Of a stretch of 64,000 nt of DNA, positions 33,718 through 41,869 are shown piece after piece. Below the pieces are notes generated by a model, which had not been told where the DNA came from, made no database searches, and saw only the letters and a program-made list of their open reading frames with translations. Origin of the DNA: an uncultured Lentisphaerota bacterium (lineage in GTDB: Bacteria > Verrucomicrobiota > Kiritimatiellia > CAIQIC01); the NCBI GenBank assembly GCA_903896925.1, contig CAITZM010000021.1, positions 1 through 64,000 of the forward strand. Reading direction: 5' to 3'. The first letter of the stretch is position 1; each line of letters begins with the position of its first letter. A program made the translations under genes and the position numbers.

Positions 33718-36195
33718 TTAGAGCAGCATCCATTCTGGATTGGAAAGAAGGCCGACCTCGGCATGCGGATTCGGCGGCGGCACCCAGAACCGCTTGCTCC
33801 AAGCACCTGCGCCATTCTTCCAATCACCGAACAGCGGAGCTACCGAGGTCCAAACGGTGACCTTCAGCTCTGCCGTCCTGCCTTTTGCCTCCGCGGGCAC
33901 GACCCACTCGAAGGGCGCCCACGCTCGTTCGCCCAACGCCTGTCCGTTGAGCGCCGCCGCGGTGTAGAGCCCGCCCGCGTTGAGCCGCAGCCGCACCGGG
34001 CCGGCATGCTGCGGAACCGCGACCGTCGCTGTATAGGTGACGCTGCCTGCGAAACCGGACAGGCCTTGTTGCCACAGCGCCCCGATGCCAACGGTCTTCG
34101 GCAAGGCCTTGATGACCCCGTCCATAACGGTGAAGTCGCCCGCCACCCACGCGACCGGCAGGAAGTAATTCGTGTCGCTCCCACCTGCCGTGATGACGAA
34201 GACGTGTTCACCTGCTTCCAACCGAAACGGCTCTGTCTGCCGGTACAATTCGTCGAGCCCCGGCCGCAAGATGCGGCAAGGCTGCTCCGCGTTCACGGGC
34301 TTGCCATCCATGGTTACCGCGCTCGACGCAGGGTGCTGACGCAGCACCATGCGCGCAGCCGCAACCGGATCCTTGACCTGAACGCGCGCCCTGCCGTCTG
34401 CGTCGAAGGCCAGGCGCAGCGTATGGCCTGCGCTGAGCGCCAGGCCAAAGGAAGTCGCTACCGGAAACCGTTGTACCGCGACCGGCGTCTGCGCCAGGGA
34501 CGCGTTTCCTTCGAATCGATACACCCCGCGGGCCGGCAGTTCGAATAGCACCGGTTTAAGGTCGCGCCGCATCAGCCGCAGTGGTCCGTGTTCTTTGGCC
34601 GTGAGGCCCAGTACCACGACGCTGCCGTCCTGATAGTGGCGCAGGAGCAGGTTCTCGGCCGGCCGGCCTTCCGCCGTCTCGACCCAGACCGGCGGTGGAC
34701 AGACTGTCTTGGCAAAGGCGGCGGCCTCGTCGGCCGAAGCAAACGAGCGCCCCGACTGCTCCTCCTTCAGCGTCGTGCCGGCACAGGCGAACACGAGCGG
34801 CTTGTCGCAAGGCTCGTCTTCTTCATAGAGGTCGTAGGTGAGTTGGTGCGCAGCGAAGCGGCGCAGCGTGGCAAGCAAGGCGGGATGTTGCTTGCGCTGG
34901 GCCGCCAGCCGCGCGGCCTCGCGCTGCGGATAGCGGATGGCGATGTCGCAGCACACGGGTTTGGCCGCATAGCGGGCGGCCACGCGCGCTTCGTCGCCCA
35001 GCAGACGGAAGGCGGGGAACCACGGCTGCATGCGGGTCAGGGGGTTGAAATAGCCGGATTTCTCCACATTCCCGCGCGCGTCGAGCGGCGCAATCGCCAG
35101 CACGTAGCGATCCATCTTGTGCAGGGCGCAAAGCCAGAGCATCTGGCGCTGCGTCGCGTGCAGCATGTCGCTGGGGCCAAGCGCGAACAGCTCGACCAGC
35201 CCGCCGTTGTCCCGGCGGCCTATCGCGTGCTGTGCCACGGCCAGCGTGAGCCATTCGATGTTCCCGGGATCGCAGCGCGTTCCGATCTCGTCCATGCCCG
35301 GCAACGTCAGCCCTTTCAAGGCATGCAACGGCCTGCCGTTATAGAGTGCGGAGTCGCAGGTGTTGTTCTCGGCGATCAGGTGCCCGGCCGATAGCACGCC
35401 CACGCGGTCGCACCAGGCGCGGAGCGGATCGAAGTAGGCTTTGCGAAACCGTTCGCCGAGCAACCCGTAATAGACGGCCCAAACCTCGTCCTGCTTTTTG
35501 TCGGCCATGTACGCCTGCACATCCGCCCGTAAGTCCCGTCCGGTCGCGGCCAGGTATTCCGTTTCGGCGCCATCGAAATAGCGGAAGAGCAGCGCCGGCT
35601 TGCCTTCCGGCCGCACCGGCACGGGGTGCGCCGGCTCGTCCGTGAAGATGCCCCGGACGGTCGTGCCCAAATACGGGCCGAGCCGCTGCTCATATTGCTT
35701 GTGGGTCAGTTCGATGAAGCGCTCCATGGCCTTGAAGCTGTAGTTGTCCACCCAGCCAGGCGAGTGCAAGACCTTCCAGTCGAACGTGCCGTCGGCGTTC
35801 TTGTACACCGCATACTGGCGCGACTCGAAATCCGGATGCTCCGCCGGCACCCGGCCTTTGCACGAGCCGCTCGGCCAGTTGTATTCGTCGTACAACCAGA
35901 TCTTCATATCCAGTCGCTGGGCGTGTTTGCAGAACCATGCGCACATCTGGAGCCACTCTTCGCCCATGTACTCCAACTCCAGCCCGCTGCGTGCGTAGAT
36001 CAGATACTGATCGATACCGACGGCCTTGTAGGCCTCCAGCGTTTCCTGCACCGTCTGTTCAGTCGGCTTCCCTGTGATCGCCCCCATCGGGATCAGCGGG
36101 CAGCCCGGGCCTGGTTTCTCTCCCGCACAAAGCGCGAGCAGGCCCGTTCCGAGCATCACACAGAGGAAGCTCAACATCTGTTTGCGTTTCATCAC
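33718..36195 (-). CDS. Secreted GH106-like glycoside hydrolase
   Basis: An 825-aa protein with a signal peptide (MLSFLCVMLGTGLLALCAGE). The N-terminal half has the arrangement of GH106 alpha-L-rhamnosidases and relatives: PMGAITGKPTEQTVQETLEAYKAVGID, GMxIW-like KIWLYDEYNWPSG (candidate acid) and TTVRGIFTDEPAHP (second acid). It includes further helical parts and a galactose-binding-like C-terminal domain (about 690-800). Compared with full GH106 enzymes of about 1000 aa it is somewhat short. It probably removes a terminal sugar such as rhamnose from a complex glycan. It follows the DUF5696 gene by 9 bp, in the same operon. Family call moderate. Confidence 0.88.
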   Translation of the reverse strand: MMKRKQMLSFLCVMLGTGLLALCAGEKPGPGCPLIPMGAITGKPTEQTVQETLEAYKAVGIDQYLIYARSGLELEYMGEEWLQMCAWFCKHAQRLDMKIWLYDEYNWPSGSCKGRVPAEHPDFESRQYAVYKNADGTFDWKVLHSPGWVDNYSFKAMERFIELTHKQYEQRLGPYLGTTVRGIFTDEPAHPVPVRPEGKPALLFRYFDGAETEYLAATGRDLRADVQAYMADKKQDEVWAVYYGLLGERFRKAYFDPLRAWCDRVGVLSAGHLIAENNTCDSALYNGRPLHALKGLTLPGMDEIGTRCDPGNIEWLTLAVAQHAIGRRDNGGLVELFALGPSDMLHATQRQMLWLCALHKMDRYVLAIAPLDARGNVEKSGYFNPLTRMQPWFPAFRLLGDEARVAARYAAKPVCCDIAIRYPQREAARLAAQRKQHPALLATLRRFAAHQLTYDLYEEDEPCDKPLVFACAGTTLKEEQSGRSFASADEAAAFAKTVCPPPVWVETAEGRPAENLLLRHYQDGSVVVLGLTAKEHGPLRLMRRDLKPVLFELPARGVYRFEGNASLAQTPVAVQRFPVATSFGLALSAGHTLRLAFDADGRARVQVKDPVAAARMVLRQHPASSAVTMDGKPVNAEQPCRILRPGLDELYRQTEPFRLEAGEHVFVITAGGSDTNYFLPVAWVAGDFTVMDGVIKALPKTVGIGALWQQGLSGFAGSVTYTATVAVPQHAGPVRLRLNAGGLYTAAALNGQALGERAWAPFEWVVPAEAKGRTAELKVTVWTSVAPLFGDWKNGAGAWSKRFWVPPPNPHAEVGLLSNPEWMLL

Positions 36196-36204
36196 AAGCT
36201 GGTC

Positions 36205-38133
36205 CTAGTGCTCCACCACGATGTACCCATGGGGCTGCACGCGCTGGCCGCGATAAACAAAGTCGCTGTCGCGGTAGTTGCAGATGATGGCCGTCCCGCT
36301 GGAGTAAGCGGTGCGGGAGACCTCGGGTGCGAGCAACTCATGCCGGTCCATGAACTCGGTCTGCAGGCGGCACAGCGCGGCGTATTCGTCGCAGCCCGCC
36401 TTGACCTGCGCGACGCTCGCGGCGAGCGCGGGCTGGTCGGCGCACGTCAGGTCCTCGGCGCCCATCCACTGCTTGTTGCCCTCGAGAAATTTCGAATGGA
36501 AGTAGAACAGCGGGCGGCCGCCGAACTCGACGAGCTTGAGCCGGGCGACAGGGCCCTTGAGCGTGTAGTTCGCCGTGTCGGTGAACGGGTTGCTCATGAT
36601 GATGCCGTGATAGACGAGCTGCCAGAGGGGCACGACGCGGTCCACCAGCTTCGGAACATTGGTCATGTTGCCGAAGGAGACGTAGAGCGCGTAATCCAGC
36701 TGGCCGCTGCAGAAATCGAAGCCCCCCTCGGAGGAGACGCCGCCGAACACGTCGCGGGCCTCGTGCATGATTTTGTTGATCCACACCGCCGACTGGTCGG
36801 GCGAAAGCGGATGGCGCGGATCGTAGCAGGCGCGCGGCCGCACGATGGACAGCACGTCGATGTAGTGCACGCCTCGAAAGCCGAGCGCGGCGATGGCACG
36901 CAGATCCTTTGGCGCAAACAGCTCCCACGCACGCTGCGGACAGAGGTTATACATCCGCCCGCCGCTCCAGCTCGCATTCGTCGAGAGCGAGCCGTCCGGG
37001 TTTTTGATGACGAACTCCTCGTTCCAGCTATCGGCGACGCGGTAGGCATCAGAATGGTTGTTGTGGCAGACAAGCTGGTAGCCCAGTTGCTGCGCCTTGG
37101 TGGTCAATGCGCGCAACTTCGCTTCGCCACCGAGCGCCTCCTCGACCGGGAAGAGCTGCGGATAGCGGCCGTCATGTCCCTTCTGGTTCCAGCCCACGAG
37201 GCAGAACTCCGCCCGCTCGATGCCCTGCCGCTTGCATTCATCCAGAATCTCGCCGGCACGGTCGAACGTGACCGCCACCTTCATCGCCGGCTCCGTCGCG
37301 GGCGTCTGCTCCTCGACGGGGCTCGGCGCAGGCTTCCACCCCATGCGGATGCGGATCTCCGGGCACTTCATCGCGTAGGCCAATTCGGGACGGCTCTTGA
37401 TCCGTGCCTGCAAGGGCACGCAGGCCTGGCGGTCCAGCTGGAATTTGCGGTAGGTCCTGGCCATGCCCGAGTAGTCGGCGTCGGCGCCCGTCAGGAAATG
37501 AAACTCGATGGCGATGTCGCCGTTCGCCTTGCGGCCGCCCAGCTCGAAGCGCGGGAAGAGCGTGTAGACGCCGGCCTTGGCACGCGCAATCAGGGCGTAT
37601 TCGTGCGGCAGGCCGGTGACCATGGCGACAAAGGTGGCGCGCGGCGTCTGCATCCCGAACAGCGGCATATAACTCGCGCCCAGTTTCTGTTCGCCGTCGC
37701 GCTCGCGGAAGCTGCCGAGGAACCCGTTCGGCATGACGAAATAGCCGTCCTCGCCCGTTTTCGCCGTTGCGAACTCCGCCCGCACTTCCACCTGCCGGAC
37801 GCCGGCCGGGATCTTCTCCGCCTCCCAGCAGAACCGTTGCACGGTCCCCGCCTGCACCAGCGGCAGCAGCGTCTTCTCGACGCGCCCGTTGGTGAAGAGG
37901 CAGGTCACCTCCACCTCCGCAGCCGCCCGCGCCGAGTTTTCCAAGGCTTGGAAAAACAGCAGGCCCAGACTTCCAATGATTGGAAAAAGTTGCCGACGCC
38001 CCCGGCGGGTTTGTCCCGCCGGAGCGGAAGTTTTGCGGCTACGACTGCCTAGCCACAGGACTTCTTCACCTGCCGGACAAGCCGGCAGGGGTCGCAACGA
38101 GTCCGATGGCTCACGACAGAAAGCGTTTTGCAT
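36205..38133 (-). CDS. Secreted DUF5696-like protein with repeat-derived N-terminus
   Basis: A 642-aa protein. An N-terminal beta-sandwich (about 75-280) is followed by a TIM-barrel-like region with EILDECKRQGIERAEFCLVGW, YQLVCHNNHSDAY and RGVHYIDVLSIVRPR, resembling DUF5696 and GH-like relatives in glycan clusters. Candidate acids are in HYID and VSSEGGFDF. The start ATG 38133 lies two bases after the stop of the dual SGNH gene, with AAGGA upstream. The first 48 residues are encoded by a REP doublet (37989-38098). The signal core LFPIIGSLGLLFFQALE is then encoded by two palindromes (37937-37988). Activity unknown. Confidence 0.82.
   Translation of the reverse strand: MQNAFCREPSDSLRPLPACPAGEEVLWLGSRSRKTSAPAGQTRRGRRQLFPIIGSLGLLFFQALENSARAAAEVEVTCLFTNGRVEKTLLPLVQAGTVQRFCWEAEKIPAGVRQVEVRAEFATAKTGEDGYFVMPNGFLGSFRERDGEQKLGASYMPLFGMQTPRATFVAMVTGLPHEYALIARAKAGVYTLFPRFELGGRKANGDIAIEFHFLTGADADYSGMARTYRKFQLDRQACVPLQARIKSRPELAYAMKCPEIRIRMGWKPAPSPVEEQTPATEPAMKVAVTFDRAGEILDECKRQGIERAEFCLVGWNQKGHDGRYPQLFPVEEALGGEAKLRALTTKAQQLGYQLVCHNNHSDAYRVADSWNEEFVIKNPDGSLSTNASWSGGRMYNLCPQRAWELFAPKDLRAIAALGFRGVHYIDVLSIVRPRACYDPRHPLSPDQSAVWINKIMHEARDVFGGVSSEGGFDFCSGQLDYALYVSFGNMTNVPKLVDRVVPLWQLVYHGIIMSNPFTDTANYTLKGPVARLKLVEFGGRPLFYFHSKFLEGNKQWMGAEDLTCADQPALAASVAQVKAGCDEYAALCRLQTEFMDRHELLAPEVSRTAYSSGTAIICNYRDSDFVYRGQRVQPHGYIVVEH
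37937..37988. repeat. Palindrome pair encoding a signal-peptide core
   Basis: TTTTCCAAGGCTTGGAAAAA (37937-37956) and TTCCAATGATTGGAAAAA (37971-37988), about 32 bp apart. On the minus strand they are translated as FFQALEN and LFPIIG, forming the hydrophobic part of the signal peptide of the DUF5696-like protein. Confidence 0.8.
37989..38098. repeat. REP doublet inside the DUF5696 gene
   Basis: Two hairpins, CCGGCGGG-TTTGT-CCCGCCGG (38002-38022) and CTGCCGG-ACAAG-CCGGCAG (38070-38088). The outer ends GTTGCCGACGCCCC (37989) and GGGGTCGCAAC (to 38098) are themselves imperfect inverted repeats. It lies within the N-terminal coding region and is open in the host frame. Confidence 0.7.
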
Positions 38134-38135
38134 CC

Positions 38136-40022
38136 TTATTCCTTGAACCAGCATTCCAGCAGGCGACCGATGATCTGGCAGCCGCGGGCGTTGGCGTGAA
38201 CGGCGTCGCCCATGAACCAGCCGTAGGTCTTGCCGCTGTTCTGGATGTATTCCCACCACGGGCCGGTCATGTCGAAGAAGGCGCATTTCTCTTCCGCCGC
38301 CACCTTCTGCATATTGAAGCGGAAGTTGCTCGTCGTCGTGTCGATCTCGCGCGTGAAGGTTCTGATGTGCGCGTCGTTGATCGAGCCGAAGACGGGCGTG
38401 AGCAACAGCACCTCGACACCCGGTTGCTGCGCGCGGACCTGCTTGACGACCGAGCGGACGGCTTCGGCGTCGCCGCCGTTGGAGATGCCGCCGATGACGA
38501 GCAGGTCGGGCTTGTGTTTGAGCACGTAGTCCTGCACACGGTTCTCCTCCTTGTAGTATTTGCAGCCGGTGGAGCTCCGCAGCGAGGTGATCTTGTTGAG
38601 CTTGCACTTCGGATAGTCGCGCATCAGCAGCAGTTCAAACGAGGAGCCGGAGGTGTTGCCCATGATGCTGTCGCCCAGGAGCACCATGCGCAGCTCGCCG
38701 CCTTCGCGGAGTTTCTTCATCGTCTGCGGCATGTTCGCGAAGCGACCCGCTGGCGGCTGAAATTTGAGCGGATCCATCCCGGCATAGATCGCGTCAATCT
38801 TCTGGAGCGTGTCCATGCCGGCAAACGCGTCGGCGACCGTGCCGTTGAGCAGGAAGCCGCCCATGCGCGCGGTGCCGGGCGACGCGACCTTCAGCACGAT
38901 TTCATGTTCGGCTTTCCGGTCCAGGTTTTTTGCCAGCGAAACCGGCCGCATCGTCGGCGCGGTCACATCCTTCGGCGCGGCGAGCTTGCGGAAGGCGGCG
39001 CCATCCACGGCGAATTCCAGATCCGCGCTGTCCTTGTCCACGACATCAATGAGGCCGATTTCGGAGCCTTTGAATTTCAGCTTCAACTCCGCGCCAGACT
39101 GGTCGGCGACAAGAAGGTGACGGAAGGGACCGATGGGACTCATCTGCCCCGGCTTCCACTGCGCGGAGCGCTGCACCTGCTGATCCTCGTAGGCGATGAT
39201 GCGGCCATTGTCATCGGTCTCCGCGAACAGCGGCGCGGGGAGCGTGTAGTTCCTGGGCTTGTCCGGCACCGGATAGGCGGTCAGCAGGGCGTCCACGAAT
39301 TTCGCGATGGCTTCGGCGTAGATCTTCGCGCCCGCGTCGGTCGGGTTGATGCCGTCGGCGGAAAACTTCTCGAACGGGATCTCGCCGGCGTTGATCTTCT
39401 GCGCCGCGTACTGCGCCAGGTTCACGCTCGGAATGCCGTAGTGTTCCGCGATCTGCTCGCTCGCCTGGATGTACGCCGGTGTCCTGCCCGCCTTGTAGTC
39501 CTGCAGCATCTCCGGCGTCAGCGTGTAGACGAGGATGCGGCTGTGCGTCGCGCGGTAAAGCGTGACCTGCCGTACGAGCCCCTCGAGCGAGAGCTTCGCC
39601 TGATCAACCGGCACGTTCCGGTCGTCGGCCGCGAAGTCGAGGATCGCCAGATGGCCGCTCGCGATCACCTCGCCGAAGACCGCCTGCCCTTTGCTGACGC
39701 GATATAGCCCGAACCAGCTGCCGCCCGGTTGCATGTGGCGCGTCTCGTGTAGCCCCGCCTGCGGAAAATACTTTTTGAAGCCCTGCACCATCTGGAACGA
39801 GTAGCGCAGGTTGGCGTCCTTCAGCCCCGTGCCGGCGAGCACGGAGTCGCCGATGAAGAACAGGTACTGGTTTCCCACCTTGTCGTTCTTGAAGAAGTGC
39901 TGGCTGTTCGGGATGCCGCCGCGCACCTGGTAGAACTCCGCGGCCGTGGCCGACCACGCGGAGCTTGCGGCAAGGAGAACACAGCCCAACAGCTTCATTA
40001 ATCCAGACCTGGGTGCGATCAT
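38136..40022 (-). CDS. Secreted protein with two SGNH hydrolase domains
   Basis: A 628-aa protein. ATG 40022 overlaps the stop of the upstream GH-A gene (ATGA); ATG 39998 is an alternative with the same signal peptide (LLGCVLLAASSAWSATAAE). Domain 1 (about 30-260) has YLFFIGDSVLAGTG (Ser), but at the Asp-x-x-His site it reads SADGINPTDAG, so the catalytic His is replaced by Asn. A beta-sandwich (about 270-400) links to domain 2 with MVLLGDSIMGNTSG (Ser), VIGGISNGGD and MGDAVHANARG (intact Asp-x-x-His). Domain 2 is the likely active esterase, removing acetyl or other esters from glycans. Confidence 0.92.
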   Translation of the reverse strand: MIAPRSGLMKLLGCVLLAASSAWSATAAEFYQVRGGIPNSQHFFKNDKVGNQYLFFIGDSVLAGTGLKDANLRYSFQMVQGFKKYFPQAGLHETRHMQPGGSWFGLYRVSKGQAVFGEVIASGHLAILDFAADDRNVPVDQAKLSLEGLVRQVTLYRATHSRILVYTLTPEMLQDYKAGRTPAYIQASEQIAEHYGIPSVNLAQYAAQKINAGEIPFEKFSADGINPTDAGAKIYAEAIAKFVDALLTAYPVPDKPRNYTLPAPLFAETDDNGRIIAYEDQQVQRSAQWKPGQMSPIGPFRHLLVADQSGAELKLKFKGSEIGLIDVVDKDSADLEFAVDGAAFRKLAAPKDVTAPTMRPVSLAKNLDRKAEHEIVLKVASPGTARMGGFLLNGTVADAFAGMDTLQKIDAIYAGMDPLKFQPPAGRFANMPQTMKKLREGGELRMVLLGDSIMGNTSGSSFELLLMRDYPKCKLNKITSLRSSTGCKYYKEENRVQDYVLKHKPDLLVIGGISNGGDAEAVRSVVKQVRAQQPGVEVLLLTPVFGSINDAHIRTFTREIDTTTSNFRFNMQKVAAEEKCAFFDMTGPWWEYIQNSGKTYGWFMGDAVHANARGCQIIGRLLECWFKE

Positions 40023-41476
40023 TTTAGCCCTTTCACAACCAAACTTTTTTCGCAAATGAACGCCGGCGCATCGTAGACGGGTATGTCTTTGAACGTCACC
40101 TTTTCGCCCTCGGCGCTCATCTTCTCCTGCGGCAGCTCGAAGATGCCACCGGTGATCGTGTCCACCCAGACCGGCTCCTTGAAGCTGCCCTTCGCCAGGG
40201 TCAGCGTCGCGCTCACGGTGTCATTTCCATTCGAAGGCACGGCGCTCTTGTCCCAGAACACGAGCAGCGAGCCGCCGCTGGGTTTGTGCTTGAACGCATA
40301 GCACGCGGTCGCCTTCGCGCACTCGACAGCGCACGCATCGTCCGCCAGGCGCTCCAGCGTATCGTCGAACACGGCGACGACGTTCTGCACGGCGTAGTAG
40401 GACATCTTCACCTTGAGCAGCCGGTACTGCTTGTCGGTTTTGACCAGCCCGTAGCGATCCATGTCGCCGAGCTGGTAGCCGTCCCAACGGTTGTAGTCGA
40501 GGTCGGCGATGGAGAAGACCAGCGAACCCACATCGTGGCCGAGATCGCCGAGCATGCGGCGCGTCATCCACTTGGCCTGCGTCAATTCCGTCCAAGGATA
40601 TTTGCACAGCGCGCCGCCGAGGCAGAACTCCGACTGCGTACCGGCTTCGCCCTGCCACAGCTTGATCTCCGGCGCATACTGCTGGAACAGCGCCTTGAGC
40701 TTCGCGACGTTCTCGTAGTGGCCCACGTCGGGATTGCGCGTGTAGCCGTGGTAGATGAACCACGTGAACAGCCCCTGCTTCTGCAGACACGTCACGCGCT
40801 TGAGCCAGCCTTCGGCAAATTTTACATTGGGACTGCACAAAATGCCGCCGGCGATCCGCGCGTTGGGGATCACGCGCCTGATGATCTCCGCCGTGCGGAT
40901 ATCCAGGTCGGCGACCATCTCCGGTGTGTGGTTCTTGTTGCCGTCGGGCTCGTTCCACATCTCCCAGTCGCGCACCTTGTCCTTGTAGCGCGTGGCCATC
41001 GCCTCGACCCACTTGTCCCACGCGGCCCACGCCTCCGGCGAGGTCGGGAAGCCGCCGCCCAGACCGCGGTTGCCGCCGCCCGGATAGACCGGATTGCCGT
41101 AGTTGGTCTGCAGAAAGATTTCCAGCCCGCGGCTGCGCGCGTCGTCAATCACGCGGTCCAGCCAGCGCCAGTCGTACTTGCCCGGCTCGCGCTCCGTCGT
41201 CGCCCAGCCGCCCTGCAGCCGGATGAGCTTGATGCCGAGCGGCACCAGGTAGTCCTTGTAGGAGTCGTACTTCGTGAAGTCGCGGTCGAGCGTCTCGCAG
41301 CCGATGGACCAGTTCTGCCCCGCAATCTGGCCGACGCTGCGCGGCGTGAGCGTCCCGATCCGCTTCAGCTTCGGGTCGAGCGTCGTCTGCACCCGCGTCT
41401 CCGAGGTGTCGAGCACCTGCGCCGCAGCCATCCCCGCCAGCGCCAAAACGGCCAACAGCATCGTCTTCATGTTCAT
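40019..41476 (-). CDS. Secreted clan GH-A glycoside hydrolase (GH39/GH5-like)
   Basis: A 485-aa protein. ATG 41476 sits 6 bases after GGAG; ATG 41482 and 41470 are alternatives. The signal peptide is MLLAVLALAGMAAAQ. The barrel carries WSIGCETLDRDFTKYD, IRLQGGWATTE, EMWNEPDGNKN (acid/base Glu) and WQGEAGTQSE (nucleophile Glu), followed by a beta-sandwich (PVWVDTITGGIFELP). It is the single-domain paralogue of the LamG-linked enzyme at 29590-32265, and both are followed on the same strand by an SGNH esterase gene. It probably acts on the same type of glycan backbone. Family number is not certain. Confidence 0.93.
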   Translation of the reverse strand: MNMKTMLLAVLALAGMAAAQVLDTSETRVQTTLDPKLKRIGTLTPRSVGQIAGQNWSIGCETLDRDFTKYDSYKDYLVPLGIKLIRLQGGWATTEREPGKYDWRWLDRVIDDARSRGLEIFLQTNYGNPVYPGGGNRGLGGGFPTSPEAWAAWDKWVEAMATRYKDKVRDWEMWNEPDGNKNHTPEMVADLDIRTAEIIRRVIPNARIAGGILCSPNVKFAEGWLKRVTCLQKQGLFTWFIYHGYTRNPDVGHYENVAKLKALFQQYAPEIKLWQGEAGTQSEFCLGGALCKYPWTELTQAKWMTRRMLGDLGHDVGSLVFSIADLDYNRWDGYQLGDMDRYGLVKTDKQYRLLKVKMSYYAVQNVVAVFDDTLERLADDACAVECAKATACYAFKHKPSGGSLLVFWDKSAVPSNGNDTVSATLTLAKGSFKEPVWVDTITGGIFELPQEKMSAEGEKVTFKDIPVYDAPAFICEKSLVVKGLK

Positions 41477-41869
41477 GTGCATCTCCGGTTTCCACGTACT
41501 GAAAACTCAACACCCTGTTTTCTCCAAGGCTTGGAAAAGCTGCAACCGGCTCATGGGTCGGATGGGTTCGGAGCGGCGGCACTTCTGCCGCTGAACCTGC
41601 CACAACCGCACCTCGGCCTTTCACGCGCAACCCACGCAAGGCCCGCGTGCGTCGGGCTGACTGCGGCGGCAGGCGTGCCGCCGCTCCGCTTCCGTCCAGC
41701 CGGTGCACGCCACGCTCGGCAGCGTGACCGCCACACCATGCGAAAACCGCACAGCACCTGCCTGGCCAGAAACCCGCTTCCAACGGCCCGCGTCCCTTAG
41801 AACGTGGGCCAAAGCCGCCGACCGCATTCTCACAAACGCGGCTACAGGCGTTTTGTTGCTTCCTGCTCA
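41477..41869. other. Repeat-rich intergenic region
   Basis: No gene is visible. Contains the palindrome TTTTCTCCAAGGCTTGGAAAA-type (41517-41538) and two hairpins of the GGCGGCA type: 41572-41592 and GCGGCGGCA-GGCG-TGCCGCCGC (41663-41684). It separates the end of the sugar-acid operon from the start of the GH-A/SGNH/DUF5696 operon, so it should also hold that operon's promoter; no clear promoter boxes were identified. Confidence 0.65.
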
